The notes under the pieces are model-generated. The model worked only from the letters and a program-made list of their open reading frames with translations. It was not told the DNA's origin and did no database searches. Below are positions 24,466 through 33,756 of a stretch of 64,000 bases of DNA, in pieces. The stretch's first letter is position 1. Every line of letters begins with the position of its first letter. The position numbers and the translations under genes are program-made. This DNA is from Brachybacterium sp. SGAir0954 (lineage in GTDB: Bacteria; Actinomycetota; Actinomycetes; Actinomycetales; Dermabacteraceae): positions 1,178,001 to 1,242,000 of the forward strand of contig NZ_CP027295.1 of NCBI RefSeq assembly GCF_005490785.1. The letters run 5' to 3'.

Positions 24466-26665
24466 TGCCGTTGTTCCCGTTCCCGTTGCCGTTGCCGTTG
24501 CCGTTGCCGTTGTTCCCGTTGCCGTTCGACGTCGTGGTGGGCGCCTCGGTGGTCGTCGGGTCCTCCGTCGTCGGCTCCTCCGTGGTCGGGGCCTCCGTCG
24601 TGGGGGCCTCGGTCGTCGGCTCCTCCGTGGTGGGGGTCGGCGTCGGCGTCGCCTCCGGGCCCGTCGAGACGATCACCGTGATCGTCGAGCCCGCGTCGAC
24701 CTTGTCGTCGGCCTGCGGATCCGTGCGGATCACGCTGCCCTCGTCGATCGAGTCGGAGGACTCCGTGTCCCCGCGCTCCACGCCGAAGCCGGCGTTCTCG
24801 AGGATCGTCTTGGCGTCCTCGTAGGAGCGGCCCGTGACGTTCGGGACCGCGACCGGCCCGGGGGCCGTGGCGATCGTCAGCTGGATCGTCGCACCGATCT
24901 TCGCCGAGGAGTCCTTGGGCGGGGTCTGGTCGGTGACCGTGCCGGCCGTCGCGTCCGAGGACTCCGCCTCGGTCGTCTCGACCTGGAAGCCGATGTCCTC
25001 GAGGCGCTTGGTCGCCTCCTCCTCGGTGAGGCCCTCGACGCTCGGCACCGTGTAGCTGCCGGTCGCGACCCACACCTGGATCTCGTCGCCGGGCGTCGCG
25101 GAGGAGCCCGCCTGCGGGCTCGAGCGGGTGACCGTGCCGGCCTCCGCCTTCACGGCGTCCTCCTCGCCCGCGACGGTCATCGTCAGCCCGACCTCCTCGA
25201 GGGCCGCGCGCGCGTCGTCGCTCGACTTCCCCGTGAGGTCCGGGACGTCCACGGGGGCGGGGCCGGAGGAGACCACGACGTTCACCGTGGAGCCCTTCGC
25301 GACCTCCTGCCCCGCGCCCGGGTCCGAGGAGATGACGGTGTCCTCGTCGACGTCGGCGGAGGCCTCCTGGGTGTACTTCCCCTTCAGGCCCGCGTCCTCC
25401 AGGCTCTGCGCCGCCTCGTCTTGGGTCTGCCCCTGGAGGGTCGGCACGGCGACCGTGGCGGAGGCCTGCTGCGCCCACGGCTGCCAGAACCACAGCAGCA
25501 CGCCGAGCACCGCGAGGACGGCGAGGACGACGAGCGCGATCAGCCACCACGGCTTGCGGCGCTCGTCCTCCTGGACCTCGTCCGCCGAGCGGGGCGCCAC
25601 CTGGCCCGTCGCCGGACCGGTCGCGGCTCCCGCCTCCCCCGCGCCGGCCAGCGCGGCCCCCGCGGGGACCGCGGACTGCGCCGAGGTCACCGCGGGCAGC
25701 GCCTCGGTCTCGTCGCCGACGGGCCCGAGGACCGTGGTCGCCGGAGTGTCGTCCCCGGGCCCGGTCGCCGCGCCCACCGGGACGGCGCCGTCCACGAGCT
25801 TCGGCTCACGACCGGCGACGGCCGCGGCGATGTCCCGCGAGAGCGCGACCGCGCTCGGGTAGCGCTGCTCGCGGTCCTTCGTCAGGCCCGTGAGGATCAC
25901 GGCGTCCAGCGCCGGGGTGATGCTCGGGTTGATCGCCGAGGGCGCCACCGGGTGCTCGCGCACGTGCTGGTAGGCGATCGAGACGGGCGTGTCCCCCGTG
26001 AAGGGCGGGCGGCCCGTGAGCATCTCGTAGAAGACGCACGAGGCGGAGTAGATGTCCGAGCGGGCGTCGACCAGCTGGCCGCGCGCCTGCTCGGGGGAGA
26101 GGTACTGGGCGGTGCCCATGACGGCCTGGGTCGCGGTCATCGCGCTCGTGGCGTCCGCGACGGCGCGGGCGATGCCGAAGTCCATCACCTTCACGGTGCC
26201 CGCGTCGGTGATCATGACGTTGCCGGGCTTGATGTCGCGGTGCACGATCCCCGAGCGGTGCGAGTACTCCAGCGCGCTCAGCAGCGCCGCCATGATCTCG
26301 CCCGCGCGGTGCGGGTCCATGGGGTGCTCGGGATCGATGTGCTCGCGCAGCGTGGTGCCGCGCACGTACTCCATGACGATGTACGGGATCGTCACCTCGG
26401 CGCCCGTGACCGTGGTGTGGTGCTCCTCGCCGGTGTCGTACACGGCGACGATCGAGGGATGGTTCAGTGCGGCGGCACTCTGCGCCTCGCGGCGGAAGCG
26501 CTCCTGGAAGGAGTCGTCGCGCGCGAGGTCCGAGCGCAGCACCTTCACCGCGACGGTGCGGTGCAGGCGCTTGTCCTCCGCCAGGAAGACCTCCGCCATG
26601 CCCCCCTGGCCGAGGATCCGCCCGAGGGAGTAACGGCCCCCCAGAACCAGACTCTCTCCGCTCAC
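24452..26665 (-). CDS. pknB: Ser/Thr protein kinase with four PASTA domains
   Basis: A 737-residue receptor kinase controlling peptidoglycan synthesis and division. Residues about 10-270 are the kinase: glycine loop LGQGGMAEVFLAE, VAVKVL, catalytic HRDIKPGNVM, DFGIAR. A transmembrane helix (about 370-392) leads to four extracellular PASTA repeats (about 400-665) that sense muropeptides or lipid II. The last 70 residues are Thr/Pro/Glu-rich and end in 24 residues of only Asn and Gly. GTG 26665 overlaps the upstream pknA stop by 4 nt. The Asn-Gly end is encoded by degenerate hexanucleotide repeats and runs into pabA. Confidence 0.92.
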   Translation of the reverse strand: MSGESLVLGGRYSLGRILGQGGMAEVFLAEDKRLHRTVAVKVLRSDLARDDSFQERFRREAQSAAALNHPSIVAVYDTGEEHHTTVTGAEVTIPYIVMEYVRGTTLREHIDPEHPMDPHRAGEIMAALLSALEYSHRSGIVHRDIKPGNVMITDAGTVKVMDFGIARAVADATSAMTATQAVMGTAQYLSPEQARGQLVDARSDIYSASCVFYEMLTGRPPFTGDTPVSIAYQHVREHPVAPSAINPSITPALDAVILTGLTKDREQRYPSAVALSRDIAAAVAGREPKLVDGAVPVGAATGPGDDTPATTVLGPVGDETEALPAVTSAQSAVPAGAALAGAGEAGAATGPATGQVAPRSADEVQEDERRKPWWLIALVVLAVLAVLGVLLWFWQPWAQQASATVAVPTLQGQTQDEAAQSLEDAGLKGKYTQEASADVDEDTVISSDPGAGQEVAKGSTVNVVVSSGPAPVDVPDLTGKSSDDARAALEEVGLTMTVAGEEDAVKAEAGTVTRSSPQAGSSATPGDEIQVWVATGSYTVPSVEGLTEEEATKRLEDIGFQVETTEAESSDATAGTVTDQTPPKDSSAKIGATIQLTIATAPGPVAVPNVTGRSYEDAKTILENAGFGVERGDTESSDSIDEGSVIRTDPQADDKVDAGSTITVIVSTGPEATPTPTPTTEEPTTEAPTTEAPTTEEPTTEDPTTTEAPTTTSNGNGNNGNGNGNGNGNGNNGNGNG
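24455..24526 (-). repeat. Degenerate GCCGTT hexanucleotide array in the pknB 3' end
   Basis: About twelve copies of GCCGTT and variants (GTTCCC, GCCATT) encode the Asn-Gly tail. Each unit equals two codons, so slippage would keep the frame of pknB. The array overlaps the pabA start codon at 24463-24465. Confidence 0.7.
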
Positions 26666-28158
26666 TCCACACCCGTCCTCGTGCCGTGGCCGCTGCGGGC
26701 CGATCGTCCCATCGTAGTGCGTGGGCGCTCCGCCCCCGGCCTGTTCAGGCCCGGTGCGAGCAGGCCCACTGCGGCGCCCTGCGCCGCCCCCGCGGCGGGG
26801 ACCGGCAGCCAGCCCATGCCGCCCGCGACCGCGGCCAGCACCACGACGAGCAGGATGAGCAGCAGCACGAAGCCCGGCAGGGACATGCCCATGACCTTGC
26901 GGCCCGTGACCGAGCCGCGGCTCGTGCGCTCCGTGCGGTCGGTGCGCTCGCGCCGACCCGCCTGGTCCGGACCGGCGGCGGCTCCCGCCCCCGACCGGCC
27001 GGCCCCTGCCGCCGGAGCCGCCGGCGAGGGCGAGGCCGCGGAGCGCATGGCCGGCGCCGAGCTCGCCGAGGAGGCGGACAGCGCCGATGGCCCCGAGGCG
27101 CCCGAGCGGTGGCGGATCCCGCGGCCGCGGCCCGAGAGCGGCAGCGGCATCGCGGCGGTGCGGGTGGGCCCCGTCGCGTGCGGGCCCGTCCCCGGGGAGC
27201 CCGCGGGCGAGGTGGCCGAGGCGGCCGAGCCGCCGCGACCGCGCGCCGCGGAGCCGGTCGGGTTCTCGCCCGTCCAATCGTGGTCCTCGACATGGGTCAC
27301 CGGGATCGCGCCGGTCGTGAAGCGGGGCTCCTCGCCGCGCTGGATCGCCTCGAGGATCCGGGCGACGGCCGCCGCCGAGCGGGGACGGTTCGCGGGGGCC
27401 TTCGCGAGGCACATCATCACCAGGCGGCGCAGGTCCGGGTGGATCCCCGAGGGGAGCTCCGGCGGCTGCTTCTTCACCTGGGCCATCGCGATCTCCACCT
27501 GGCTCGAGCCGGTGAAGGGGCGATGCCCCACGAGCATCTCGTAGGCGACGATGCCGAGCGCGTAGATGTCGGAGAGCGAGGTGGCCTGCTTGCCCATCGC
27601 CTGCTCCGGGGAGAGGTACTGGGCGGTGCCCATGACCAGGCCCGTCTTCGTCAGCCGCGCCTGATCGGAGCTGCGGGCGATGCCGAAGTCCGTGATCTTC
27701 ATGGACCAGTCGTTCTTCTCGTCCACGAGCACGTTCTCGGGCTTCACGTCACGGTGCACCACGCCCTTGGAGTGGGCGGCGTCGAGCGCCCGGGCGAGGT
27801 CGATGAGCACGGGGATGATCCGCCGCTCGGGGAGCCCGCCGGGGTTCTCCTCGATGATCTCGGAGAGCGGCCGGCCGGGGCAGAGCTCCATGACGATGTA
27901 CGCGCGGCCCTCGAGCTCGCCGTAGTCGTACAGCGCGGCGATCGCGTCGTGCGAGAGCGCGGCGGTGTGCCGCGCCTCCGCGCGGAAGCGCTTGAGGAAG
28001 CCCTCGTCGAAGGCGTACTCCTCGCGCAGCACCTTGATCGCGACCTCGCGGTCGAGCTCGGTGTCCACACCCCGCCACACCTGGCCCATGCCGCCGGTGG
28101 CGATCAGGCTCCTCAGCTCGTACCGTCCCTCGAGCACCAGTCCCGCTTCGGTCCTCAT
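26662..28158 (-). CDS. pknA: Ser/Thr protein kinase (PknA-like)
   Basis: A 498-residue membrane kinase. The N-terminal domain (about 13-275) has the glycine loop IATGGMGQVWRG, VAIKVL, catalytic HRDVKPENVL, DFGIAR and GTAQYLSPEQA. A long Gly/Ala/Ser/Arg-rich linker (about 290-420) precedes one transmembrane helix (about 428-448) and a short Pro/Gly/Arg-rich extracellular end without PASTA repeats. The order kinase A then kinase B, with 4-nt overlaps to pbpA upstream and pknB downstream, is the conserved actinobacterial arrangement. Likely substrates are wall-synthesis and FHA proteins encoded in the same operon. Confidence 0.9.
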   Translation of the reverse strand: MRTEAGLVLEGRYELRSLIATGGMGQVWRGVDTELDREVAIKVLREEYAFDEGFLKRFRAEARHTAALSHDAIAALYDYGELEGRAYIVMELCPGRPLSEIIEENPGGLPERRIIPVLIDLARALDAAHSKGVVHRDVKPENVLVDEKNDWSMKITDFGIARSSDQARLTKTGLVMGTAQYLSPEQAMGKQATSLSDIYALGIVAYEMLVGHRPFTGSSQVEIAMAQVKKQPPELPSGIHPDLRRLVMMCLAKAPANRPRSAAAVARILEAIQRGEEPRFTTGAIPVTHVEDHDWTGENPTGSAARGRGGSAASATSPAGSPGTGPHATGPTRTAAMPLPLSGRGRGIRHRSGASGPSALSASSASSAPAMRSAASPSPAAPAAGAGRSGAGAAAGPDQAGRRERTDRTERTSRGSVTGRKVMGMSLPGFVLLLILLVVVLAAVAGGMGWLPVPAAGAAQGAAVGLLAPGLNRPGAERPRTTMGRSARSGHGTRTGVE

Positions 28159-29600
28159 GGCTGGATCACCGCCTCCATCACGTCACGGGCGATCGGCGCG
28201 GCGGTCCGCGAGCCGTAGCCGCCCTCCTCGACCACCACGGCCACCGCGACCTTCCTGTCGTCCTGCTGCGCGTATCCCACGAACCACGAGTGGGCGGTGC
28301 GGCCGTCGCCCCACTCGGCGGTGCCGGTCTTGCCGCCCACCTCGGCGCCGTCGATCTGGGCGGCGGTGCCCGTGCCCTCGCTCACCACGCCCTCCATCAT
28401 CTGCCGCATGAGCGCGGCGTTCGAGGCGCTCAGCGGCCGGCCCAGCTCCTTGGGCGTGAGCTCGGAGATCGTGGAGAGGTCCGAGGTGCTGACCTTCTGC
28501 ACGAGCTGCGGCTGCATGACCGCGCCGTCGTTCGCCATCGCGGAGGCCACCATGGCCATCTGCAGCGGCGTCACGCGGTCCTCGTACTGGCCGATCGACG
28601 TCGTCGCGAGCTGCGAGGCGTCGAGGTCATCCCCGATCGTCGAGGGGGTCACCGAGAGCGGGATCGAGAGCTTCTGCCCGAAGCCGAACTCCTCGGCCGT
28701 GGTGCGCAGCTGGTCCTCGCCGACCTCCTGGCCCAGCAGGGCGAAGGAGGTGTTGCACGACTGCTCGAGCGCCGCCTGCAGCGTCGAGGAGTCGTCCGGC
28801 CCGCAGGCCTCGGTGCCGCCGCCCGCGTGGTTGTTCATCACGGAGCTGGACTGCGGGAGCGTGTAGGTGCCCGGGCCGGGGATCTGCGTCTCCGGCGTGT
28901 AGCCGCCGGACTCGAGCGCCGCCGCGGCCGTGACGAGCTTGAAGGAGGAGCCCGGCGGGTAGAGGTCGCCCGCGATCGCCCGGTTGGTGAGCGGGCGGTC
29001 GGGGTCGTCGTTGAGCTCCGACCAGGCCGCCTGCACGTCCTTCGTGCTGTGCGAGGCGAGGTCGTCGGGGTCGTAGCTGGGGGCGGAGACCATGGCGAGC
29101 ACGGCGCCCGTCTCCGGGTCCAGCGCGACCGCCGCGCCCTTCTTCCCGTCGAGGGCGTCGTAGGCGGCCTCCTGGGCCTTCGCGTCGATCGTGAGCTCGA
29201 CCGTCGCGCCCTGCCCCTGCTTGCCGGAGAGGATGTCGGAGATGCGCTGGTAGAACAGGGCGTCCGCGTCCCCGGAGAGGGTGTCGTTCAGGGCCCGCTC
29301 GAGGCCCGAGAAGCCGTAGACCACCGAGTAGTAGCCGGTGACCGGGGCATACATCGCCCCCGGGTCGTAGCTGCGCAGGTAGCCGTAGGAGTCGTCGGAG
29401 CGCGCGGAGGAGGCGATCGCGGTGCCGTCCACGACGATCGGCCCGCGGTGGCGGCCGAACTCGTTGTAGATCGTGCGGACGTTGCGGCCGTCGGCGTTCA
29501 GGCGGCCCTGGGCGACCACCTGGAAGTAGGTGGTGGAGGTGAACAGCAGCACGAAGAGCACGCTGACCACGAGCCAGAGATGGCGCAGGGGACGGTTCAT
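28155..29600 (-). CDS. pbpA: Penicillin-binding protein 2 (transpeptidase), PbpA
   Basis: A 481-residue class B PBP that crosslinks peptidoglycan with its SEDS partner encoded upstream. It has an N-terminal membrane anchor (about 8-28), then a transpeptidase domain with active-site SSFK in GSSFKLVT, SCN in EQSCNTSF and KTG in GGKTGTAEW. The spacing fits the family. ATG 29600 overlaps the rodA stop by 4 nt, and the stop overlaps pknA, so the whole block is coupled. It probably is phosphorylated by PknB, as in mycobacteria, but no site is predicted here. Confidence 0.92.
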   Translation of the reverse strand: MNRPLRHLWLVVSVLFVLLFTSTTYFQVVAQGRLNADGRNVRTIYNEFGRHRGPIVVDGTAIASSARSDDSYGYLRSYDPGAMYAPVTGYYSVVYGFSGLERALNDTLSGDADALFYQRISDILSGKQGQGATVELTIDAKAQEAAYDALDGKKGAAVALDPETGAVLAMVSAPSYDPDDLASHSTKDVQAAWSELNDDPDRPLTNRAIAGDLYPPGSSFKLVTAAAALESGGYTPETQIPGPGTYTLPQSSSVMNNHAGGGTEACGPDDSSTLQAALEQSCNTSFALLGQEVGEDQLRTTAEEFGFGQKLSIPLSVTPSTIGDDLDASQLATTSIGQYEDRVTPLQMAMVASAMANDGAVMQPQLVQKVSTSDLSTISELTPKELGRPLSASNAALMRQMMEGVVSEGTGTAAQIDGAEVGGKTGTAEWGDGRTAHSWFVGYAQQDDRKVAVAVVVEEGGYGSRTAAPIARDVMEAVIQP

Positions 29601-30991
29601 GCGATCGCCTCCGCGGGGGAGCCGCCGGCCGGGGCCGGGGAGGGGGCGCCCGGCACCTGCCGCGCGGCCGGGCGGCGCGCGGCGTCGGAGAGCCGCACGA
29701 GGATCCCGGCGATGATCCAGTTGCACACGAGCGAGCTGCCGCCCGCGGCGAGGAAGGGGAGGGTCAGGCCCGTGAGCGGGATGACCCGGGTGACGCCGCC
29801 GATGACGACGAACACCTGCAGCGCGATGACGAAGCCGAGGCCAGCGGCGAGCAGCGTGCCGAAGCCGTCGGAGATGCCGACGGCGGCGCGGAAGGCGCGC
29901 TCGACGAGCAGCAGGTAGAGCAGCAGCAGGGCGAAGGCGCCCACGAGGCCCAGCTCCTCCGCGAGTGCGGAGAAGATGAAGTCCGACTCCGCGAAGGGCA
30001 CCACGTTCGGGCGCCCCTCGCCGAGGCCGGCGCCCGTGATGCCGCCGTTGGCGAGGCCGAACAGGCCCGCGTTGATCTGACCGCAGCGGTCGAAGTTCTC
30101 GCTCGAGAGCGGGTCCAGCCAGCAGGTCAGGCGCGTGCGCACATGGCTCATCTGGGTCGCGGCGATGACCGCCGGCGGCAGGAACAGGACCGCGCCGATG
30201 ACGAGCCAGGAGAGGCGGTCCGTCGCGACGTAGAGCATCGCGACGAACAGGCCGAAGAACATGATCGAGGTGCCGAGGTCCGTCTCGAACACGAGGACCG
30301 CCATGGCGAAGGCCCAGGCCACGAGGATCGGACCGAAGTCCGCCCAGCGGGGGAGCCGGATCCCGAGCACCTTGGGGCCCGCGAGCGCGAGCGTGTCGCG
30401 GCGCGAGACGAGGTACCCGGCGAAGAACACCGCGAAGCAGATCTTCGCGAGCTCCGCGGGCTGGAAGCTGTTGCCGGCGATCGAGATCCAGATCTTCGAG
30501 CCGTAGCGCGAGGAGCCCAGCCCGGGGACGAGCGGGGTCAGCAGCAGCACCGCACCGGTCACGGCCGCGATCCAGGTGTAGCGGCGCAGCCAGCGATGGT
30601 CCCGCAGGGCCACGAGCAGCGCGGCGCACAGGATCACACCGAGGCCCGCCCAGAGCATCTGACGGTCCGCGACGGCGCTGCTGCGGTCCTGGTAGAGGAT
30701 GCGCGCGGAGTCCACGCTCGCGATCACCGCGATGCCCAGCAGGTTCAGCAGCACGACGAGCGGCAGGATCACCGGATCCGCGTACGGCGCGCGCCACATG
30801 ACCACGGCCTGCAGCACGACGGCGACCACGAGGGCGCCGACGGCGTGCTCGACCAGGCCCGGGGGCAGTTCGTCGAAGCGGCCCAGCCAGACGAGCGCGT
30901 AGGCGGTCACGCCGATCGCGACGGCGGCCAGCAGCAGCAGCGCCTGGGTGATGCGCCGCGGCCGTGCGGTGTAGGAGACGATCGTGGCCAT
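29597..30991 (-). CDS. rodA: SEDS peptidoglycan glycosyltransferase RodA/FtsW family
   Basis: A 464-residue polytopic membrane protein that polymerises lipid II. About 11-12 hydrophobic helices are visible. Family blocks are seen in SRYGSKIWISIAGNSFQPAELAK (shorter: NSFQPAELAK), DLGTSIMFFG and the late LTLPFLAAGGSSLV. The C-terminal 40 residues are Ala/Pro-rich and cytoplasmic. It sits directly before pbpA with a 4-nt overlap, the standard SEDS-bPBP pairing. Elongation (RodA) is favoured over division (FtsW) because of the pbpA/pknAB context. Confidence 0.92.
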   Translation of the reverse strand: MATIVSYTARPRRITQALLLLAAVAIGVTAYALVWLGRFDELPPGLVEHAVGALVVAVVLQAVVMWRAPYADPVILPLVVLLNLLGIAVIASVDSARILYQDRSSAVADRQMLWAGLGVILCAALLVALRDHRWLRRYTWIAAVTGAVLLLTPLVPGLGSSRYGSKIWISIAGNSFQPAELAKICFAVFFAGYLVSRRDTLALAGPKVLGIRLPRWADFGPILVAWAFAMAVLVFETDLGTSIMFFGLFVAMLYVATDRLSWLVIGAVLFLPPAVIAATQMSHVRTRLTCWLDPLSSENFDRCGQINAGLFGLANGGITGAGLGEGRPNVVPFAESDFIFSALAEELGLVGAFALLLLYLLLVERAFRAAVGISDGFGTLLAAGLGFVIALQVFVVIGGVTRVIPLTGLTLPFLAAGGSSLVCNWIIAGILVRLSDAARRPAARQVPGAPSPAPAGGSPAEAIA

Positions 30992-30992
30992 G

Positions 30993-32276
30993 TCAGCCGG
31001 CCTCGCCGGAGTCGCTGCCGTCGGAGGGCGAGCCGGTGCCCTGCGGGTCCACCGGGATGTCCGTGATCGCGGACTGCTCGAGGCGGCCCACGATCTGCTC
31101 GGCGGCGTCGCGGTTCGCGGCGGTGATCGTCGCCTCGACCTGCTGGCGGGTCACCTCGGGGAGGTCCGCCATGGCGACGTCGGTGACCTCGACCTCGGAG
31201 GACAGCGAGATCGGGCCGAGGTCCTGGGAGAGGCCCTGGTAGACGACGACGTGCGTGCCGTCGGAGCCCACGTAGTACTGCCGCTGGCTCCACGCGTACC
31301 CGGCCCACAGGGCGCCGGCGAGCAGTGCGACGAGCAGGGCGACGGCGACGAGCACGGGCCACGGGCTGCGCCGTGGGGGCTCGTCCTCCGCGAAGTCCTC
31401 GTCGGCGTAGGGGAACTCGGGCTCGTCCCGGGTGAGCGCGGCGGCCTTCGCGGCCGGACCGGAGGCGGTCGTCGGGGCGTGCCGGGTGCGCGCGGCGGAG
31501 CCCACGATCTGCGGGGTCGTCGAGGGCGCCTCCTCGCCGCGGGGGAGGTCGTCGAGGTCGAGGACGTCCGCGATGATGCAGGTGATGTTGTCCGGGCCGC
31601 CGCCCTTGAGGGCGAGCTGGATCAGCGCGTCCGCGCACTCGCCCGGGTCCTCGATCTCCTGCAGGGTCGCGTCGATCGTGTCGAGGGAGACGAGCCCCGA
31701 GAGACCGTCGGAGCACAGCATCCAGCGATCGCCCACGTGCGCGGGGCGCAGGGAGAGGTCCAGCTCCGGATCGGCGTCGACGTCGCCGAGCACGCGCATG
31801 AGCACGGAGCGCTGGGGGTGGCGCTCGGCCTCCTCCTCGGTGAGGCGGCCCTCGTCGAGGAGACGCTGGACGAAGGTGTGGTCCTTGGTGACCTGCGTGG
31901 TCTCGCCCTCGCGCAGCAGATAGGCGCGCGAGTCGCCGATGTGGGCGAGCGCGAAGCGGCCCTCGAGCCGCAGCAGCGCGGTGATCGTGGTGCCGAGCCC
32001 GGCGAGCTGCGGCTCGTCCCGGGCGCGGCGCAGGATCTCCTGGTTCGCCTCGAGGACGGACTCCTCGAGGGTCGCGACGATGTCCGAGGCGGGGGTGTCC
32101 GCGTCGAGGCGGGCGAGGTGGCCGATCGCGACGGAGGAGGCGACGTCGCCGCCGGCGTGGCCGCCCATGCCGTCGGCGACCACGAGCAGGTGGCTGCCGG
32201 CGTATCCCGAGTCCTGGTTGTTCGAGCGGACCAGGCCCACGTCCGAGCGTGCGGCATAGCGGAGGGCGATGGTCAT
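30993..32276 (-). CDS. pstP: PP2C-type Ser/Thr protein phosphatase (PstP-like)
   Basis: A 427-residue membrane phosphatase that reverses PknA/PknB phosphorylation. The catalytic domain (1-240) has the metal-binding motifs RSNNQDS, VADGMGGHAGGD, GDSRAYLL, LCSDGLSGLV and GGPDNIT, all intact. A variable linker, one transmembrane helix (about 305-328) and an extracellular domain of about 100 residues follow. ATG 32276 overlaps the fhaB-like stop by 4 nt, and one base separates it from rodA, so phosphatase and kinases are expressed together. Confidence 0.92.
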   Translation of the reverse strand: MTIALRYAARSDVGLVRSNNQDSGYAGSHLLVVADGMGGHAGGDVASSVAIGHLARLDADTPASDIVATLEESVLEANQEILRRARDEPQLAGLGTTITALLRLEGRFALAHIGDSRAYLLREGETTQVTKDHTFVQRLLDEGRLTEEEAERHPQRSVLMRVLGDVDADPELDLSLRPAHVGDRWMLCSDGLSGLVSLDTIDATLQEIEDPGECADALIQLALKGGGPDNITCIIADVLDLDDLPRGEEAPSTTPQIVGSAARTRHAPTTASGPAAKAAALTRDEPEFPYADEDFAEDEPPRRSPWPVLVAVALLVALLAGALWAGYAWSQRQYYVGSDGTHVVVYQGLSQDLGPISLSSEVEVTDVAMADLPEVTRQQVEATITAANRDAAEQIVGRLEQSAITDIPVDPQGTGSPSDGSDSGEAG

Positions 32277-32785
32277 CGGGGGCCTCGTCTCAGTTCGATC
32301 TCGGTGCGGCCGATGCGCACCTGGGCGCCGGGCCGGAACGGCACCGAGCCCTCGATGCGGCGGCCGGACACGAGGGTGCCGTTGGTCGAGCCGAGGTCCT
32401 CGACCACCCATTCGTCGTCGCGCTGGAACACGCGCGCGTGGCGGTTGGAGGCGTAGTCGTCGTCGAGCACGAGCGTGCACTCGGGCGCGCGGCCGATGAG
32501 GATCGGGGTCGAGCCGAGGGTCAGCGACGTCCCGCGCAGCGGGCCGGCGGTCACGACGAGCGTCGTCGCGGTCACCGCGGGATCGGTGCGCGCGGCGCCG
32601 CCGCCCGCGGTGGGCGGTGCGCCCGCGGCGGAGGGCCGCTGCTCACGGCGCGGGTCCTTGCTCGAGCGGGTCACGACGGTGGTGCCGAAGAGGTCCCCGC
32701 GCAGCACGATGACGACCGCGATGACGAAGAGCCACAGGGCCAGCACGAAGCCGAGCCGCAGGGCGACGATGGTCAGTTCGCTCAT
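32273..32785 (-). CDS. fhaB: FHA domain protein with N-terminal membrane helix (FhaB/FipA-like)
   Basis: A 170-residue protein with a single N-terminal transmembrane helix (about 6-25), a Thr/Ala-rich linker and a C-terminal FHA domain (about 75-165) that reads phosphothreonine. FHA residues are visible: IGRAPECTLVLDDDYASNRHA and VEDLGSTNGTLV. It should tether phosphorylated kinases or division proteins to the membrane. ATG 32785 is 8 nt after the stop of fhaA and is coupled to the phosphatase gene by a 4-nt overlap. Confidence 0.88.
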   Translation of the reverse strand: MSELTIVALRLGFVLALWLFVIAVVIVLRGDLFGTTVVTRSSKDPRREQRPSAAGAPPTAGGGAARTDPAVTATTLVVTAGPLRGTSLTLGSTPILIGRAPECTLVLDDDYASNRHARVFQRDDEWVVEDLGSTNGTLVSGRRIEGSVPFRPGAQVRIGRTEIELRRGPR

Positions 32786-32792
32786 GCGTCGC

Positions 32793-33506
32793 TCACCAGC
32801 TCTCCGGCGCACCGGCCGGGAGCAGGACGGTGAGCCGGGTGCGTCCGATCTTGACCAGCGAGCGGTCGTGCAGGACCACGGGCGTGCGGATGCGCTCGCC
32901 GTCCACGTGGGTGCCGTTGGTCGAGCCGAGGTCGGTGACGACGAGCGTGCCGTCGGCCTCCGTGCGCAGCTCGATGTGGTGCCGGGACACGCCGGTGTCC
33001 TCGAGGATGATGTCGGCGTCGCCGCCGCGGCCGATCACGGTCACGGGACCGGTGAGCAGGTACTGCTGGCCGTCGATCTCGACGATCGGGTGGCCGCCGG
33101 CGCCCGCGCGACCGGCCGCCGTGGCGGGTGCGACGCTGCCGCGCTCGGTGCGGGACTCGGTCTCGAACCGGCCGGGACGCACGTCGTCGTCCTGCGCGAG
33201 GTCGACGTGGACGGGGCCGACGAACATGTAGCGCTGCTTCTCGGCGTGCTCCATGAGCACGCGCACGAGCTCCTCGACGAGGGTGTCCTGCCACGAGGAG
33301 AAGCGCTCGAAGTCCTGGCTGTGCAGGTAGACGGTGTAGGCGTTCGGCGCGAGGGTGCGCACGCGGTCCATGACCTGGATCTGGTCGTCGCACTCGCGCT
33401 TGAGACCCTGGGCGAGGTCCAGCGGCTTGAGCTGTCCGCGCCCGGGGGAGAACACGCTCGTCACCCCGCGGTCGAGCCCGCGCTCGATCCGGTCCAAGAT
33501 CCCCAC
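32793..33506 (-). CDS. fhaA: FhaA-type protein: DUF3662 plus FHA domain
   Basis: A 237-residue cytosolic adaptor. Residues about 1-115 are the DUF3662 domain (GILDRIERGLDRGVTSVF, ... AEKQRYMFVGPVHVDL); residues about 145-235 are an FHA domain (VIGRGGDADIILEDTGVSRHHIEL is seen in parts: IGRGGDAD, GVSRHH, LGSTNGTH). GTG 33506 is chosen because GAGGG lies 6 nt before it and the protein then begins like known FhaA; an ATG nine codons upstream is a weaker alternative. It leads the operon. A -10-like TACGAT on the minus strand is at 33578-33583. Confidence 0.87.
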   Translation of the reverse strand: MGILDRIERGLDRGVTSVFSPGRGQLKPLDLAQGLKRECDDQIQVMDRVRTLAPNAYTVYLHSQDFERFSSWQDTLVEELVRVLMEHAEKQRYMFVGPVHVDLAQDDDVRPGRFETESRTERGSVAPATAAGRAGAGGHPIVEIDGQQYLLTGPVTVIGRGGDADIILEDTGVSRHHIELRTEADGTLVVTDLGSTNGTHVDGERIRTPVVLHDRSLVKIGRTRLTVLLPAGAPESW

Positions 33507-33669
33507 GGTGAACCCTCGCTGTCCTCGTGCCATCGGTGCTCCGCCGGCCCGTGCCGCGCGGGGCTGTTCGCCCCCCGATCGTAGCGTGCAGGTGGGGGCG
33601 CGGAGCGGGGGCCGCGCGGCAGGACGGCGAGGGAATCGTGCAGGCCTCGTGAAGGAGGGGCCTCATGGA

Positions 33670-33744
33670 GGAGGAGCCACGCCGTGCGGCGGGGCTCCTC
33701 CGGGCGTCCCTCGGCCCGGACTGCCGGGGACGGGGCGAGGGACG
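33670..33744 (-). terminator. Paired hairpins after the L,D-transpeptidase gene
   Basis: CGTCCCTCG (33705-33713) pairs with 33736-33744, and GGAGGAGCC (33670-33678) pairs with 33693-33701. Both lie between the stop at 33757 and the fhaA promoter region. Confidence 0.5.
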
Positions 33745-33756
33745 GTCGTGGCGCGG

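Noticed and set aside
24455..24526. CRISPR-like or intergenic satellite repeat
   Set aside because: The hexamers are in frame inside pknB and encode its Asn-Gly tail.
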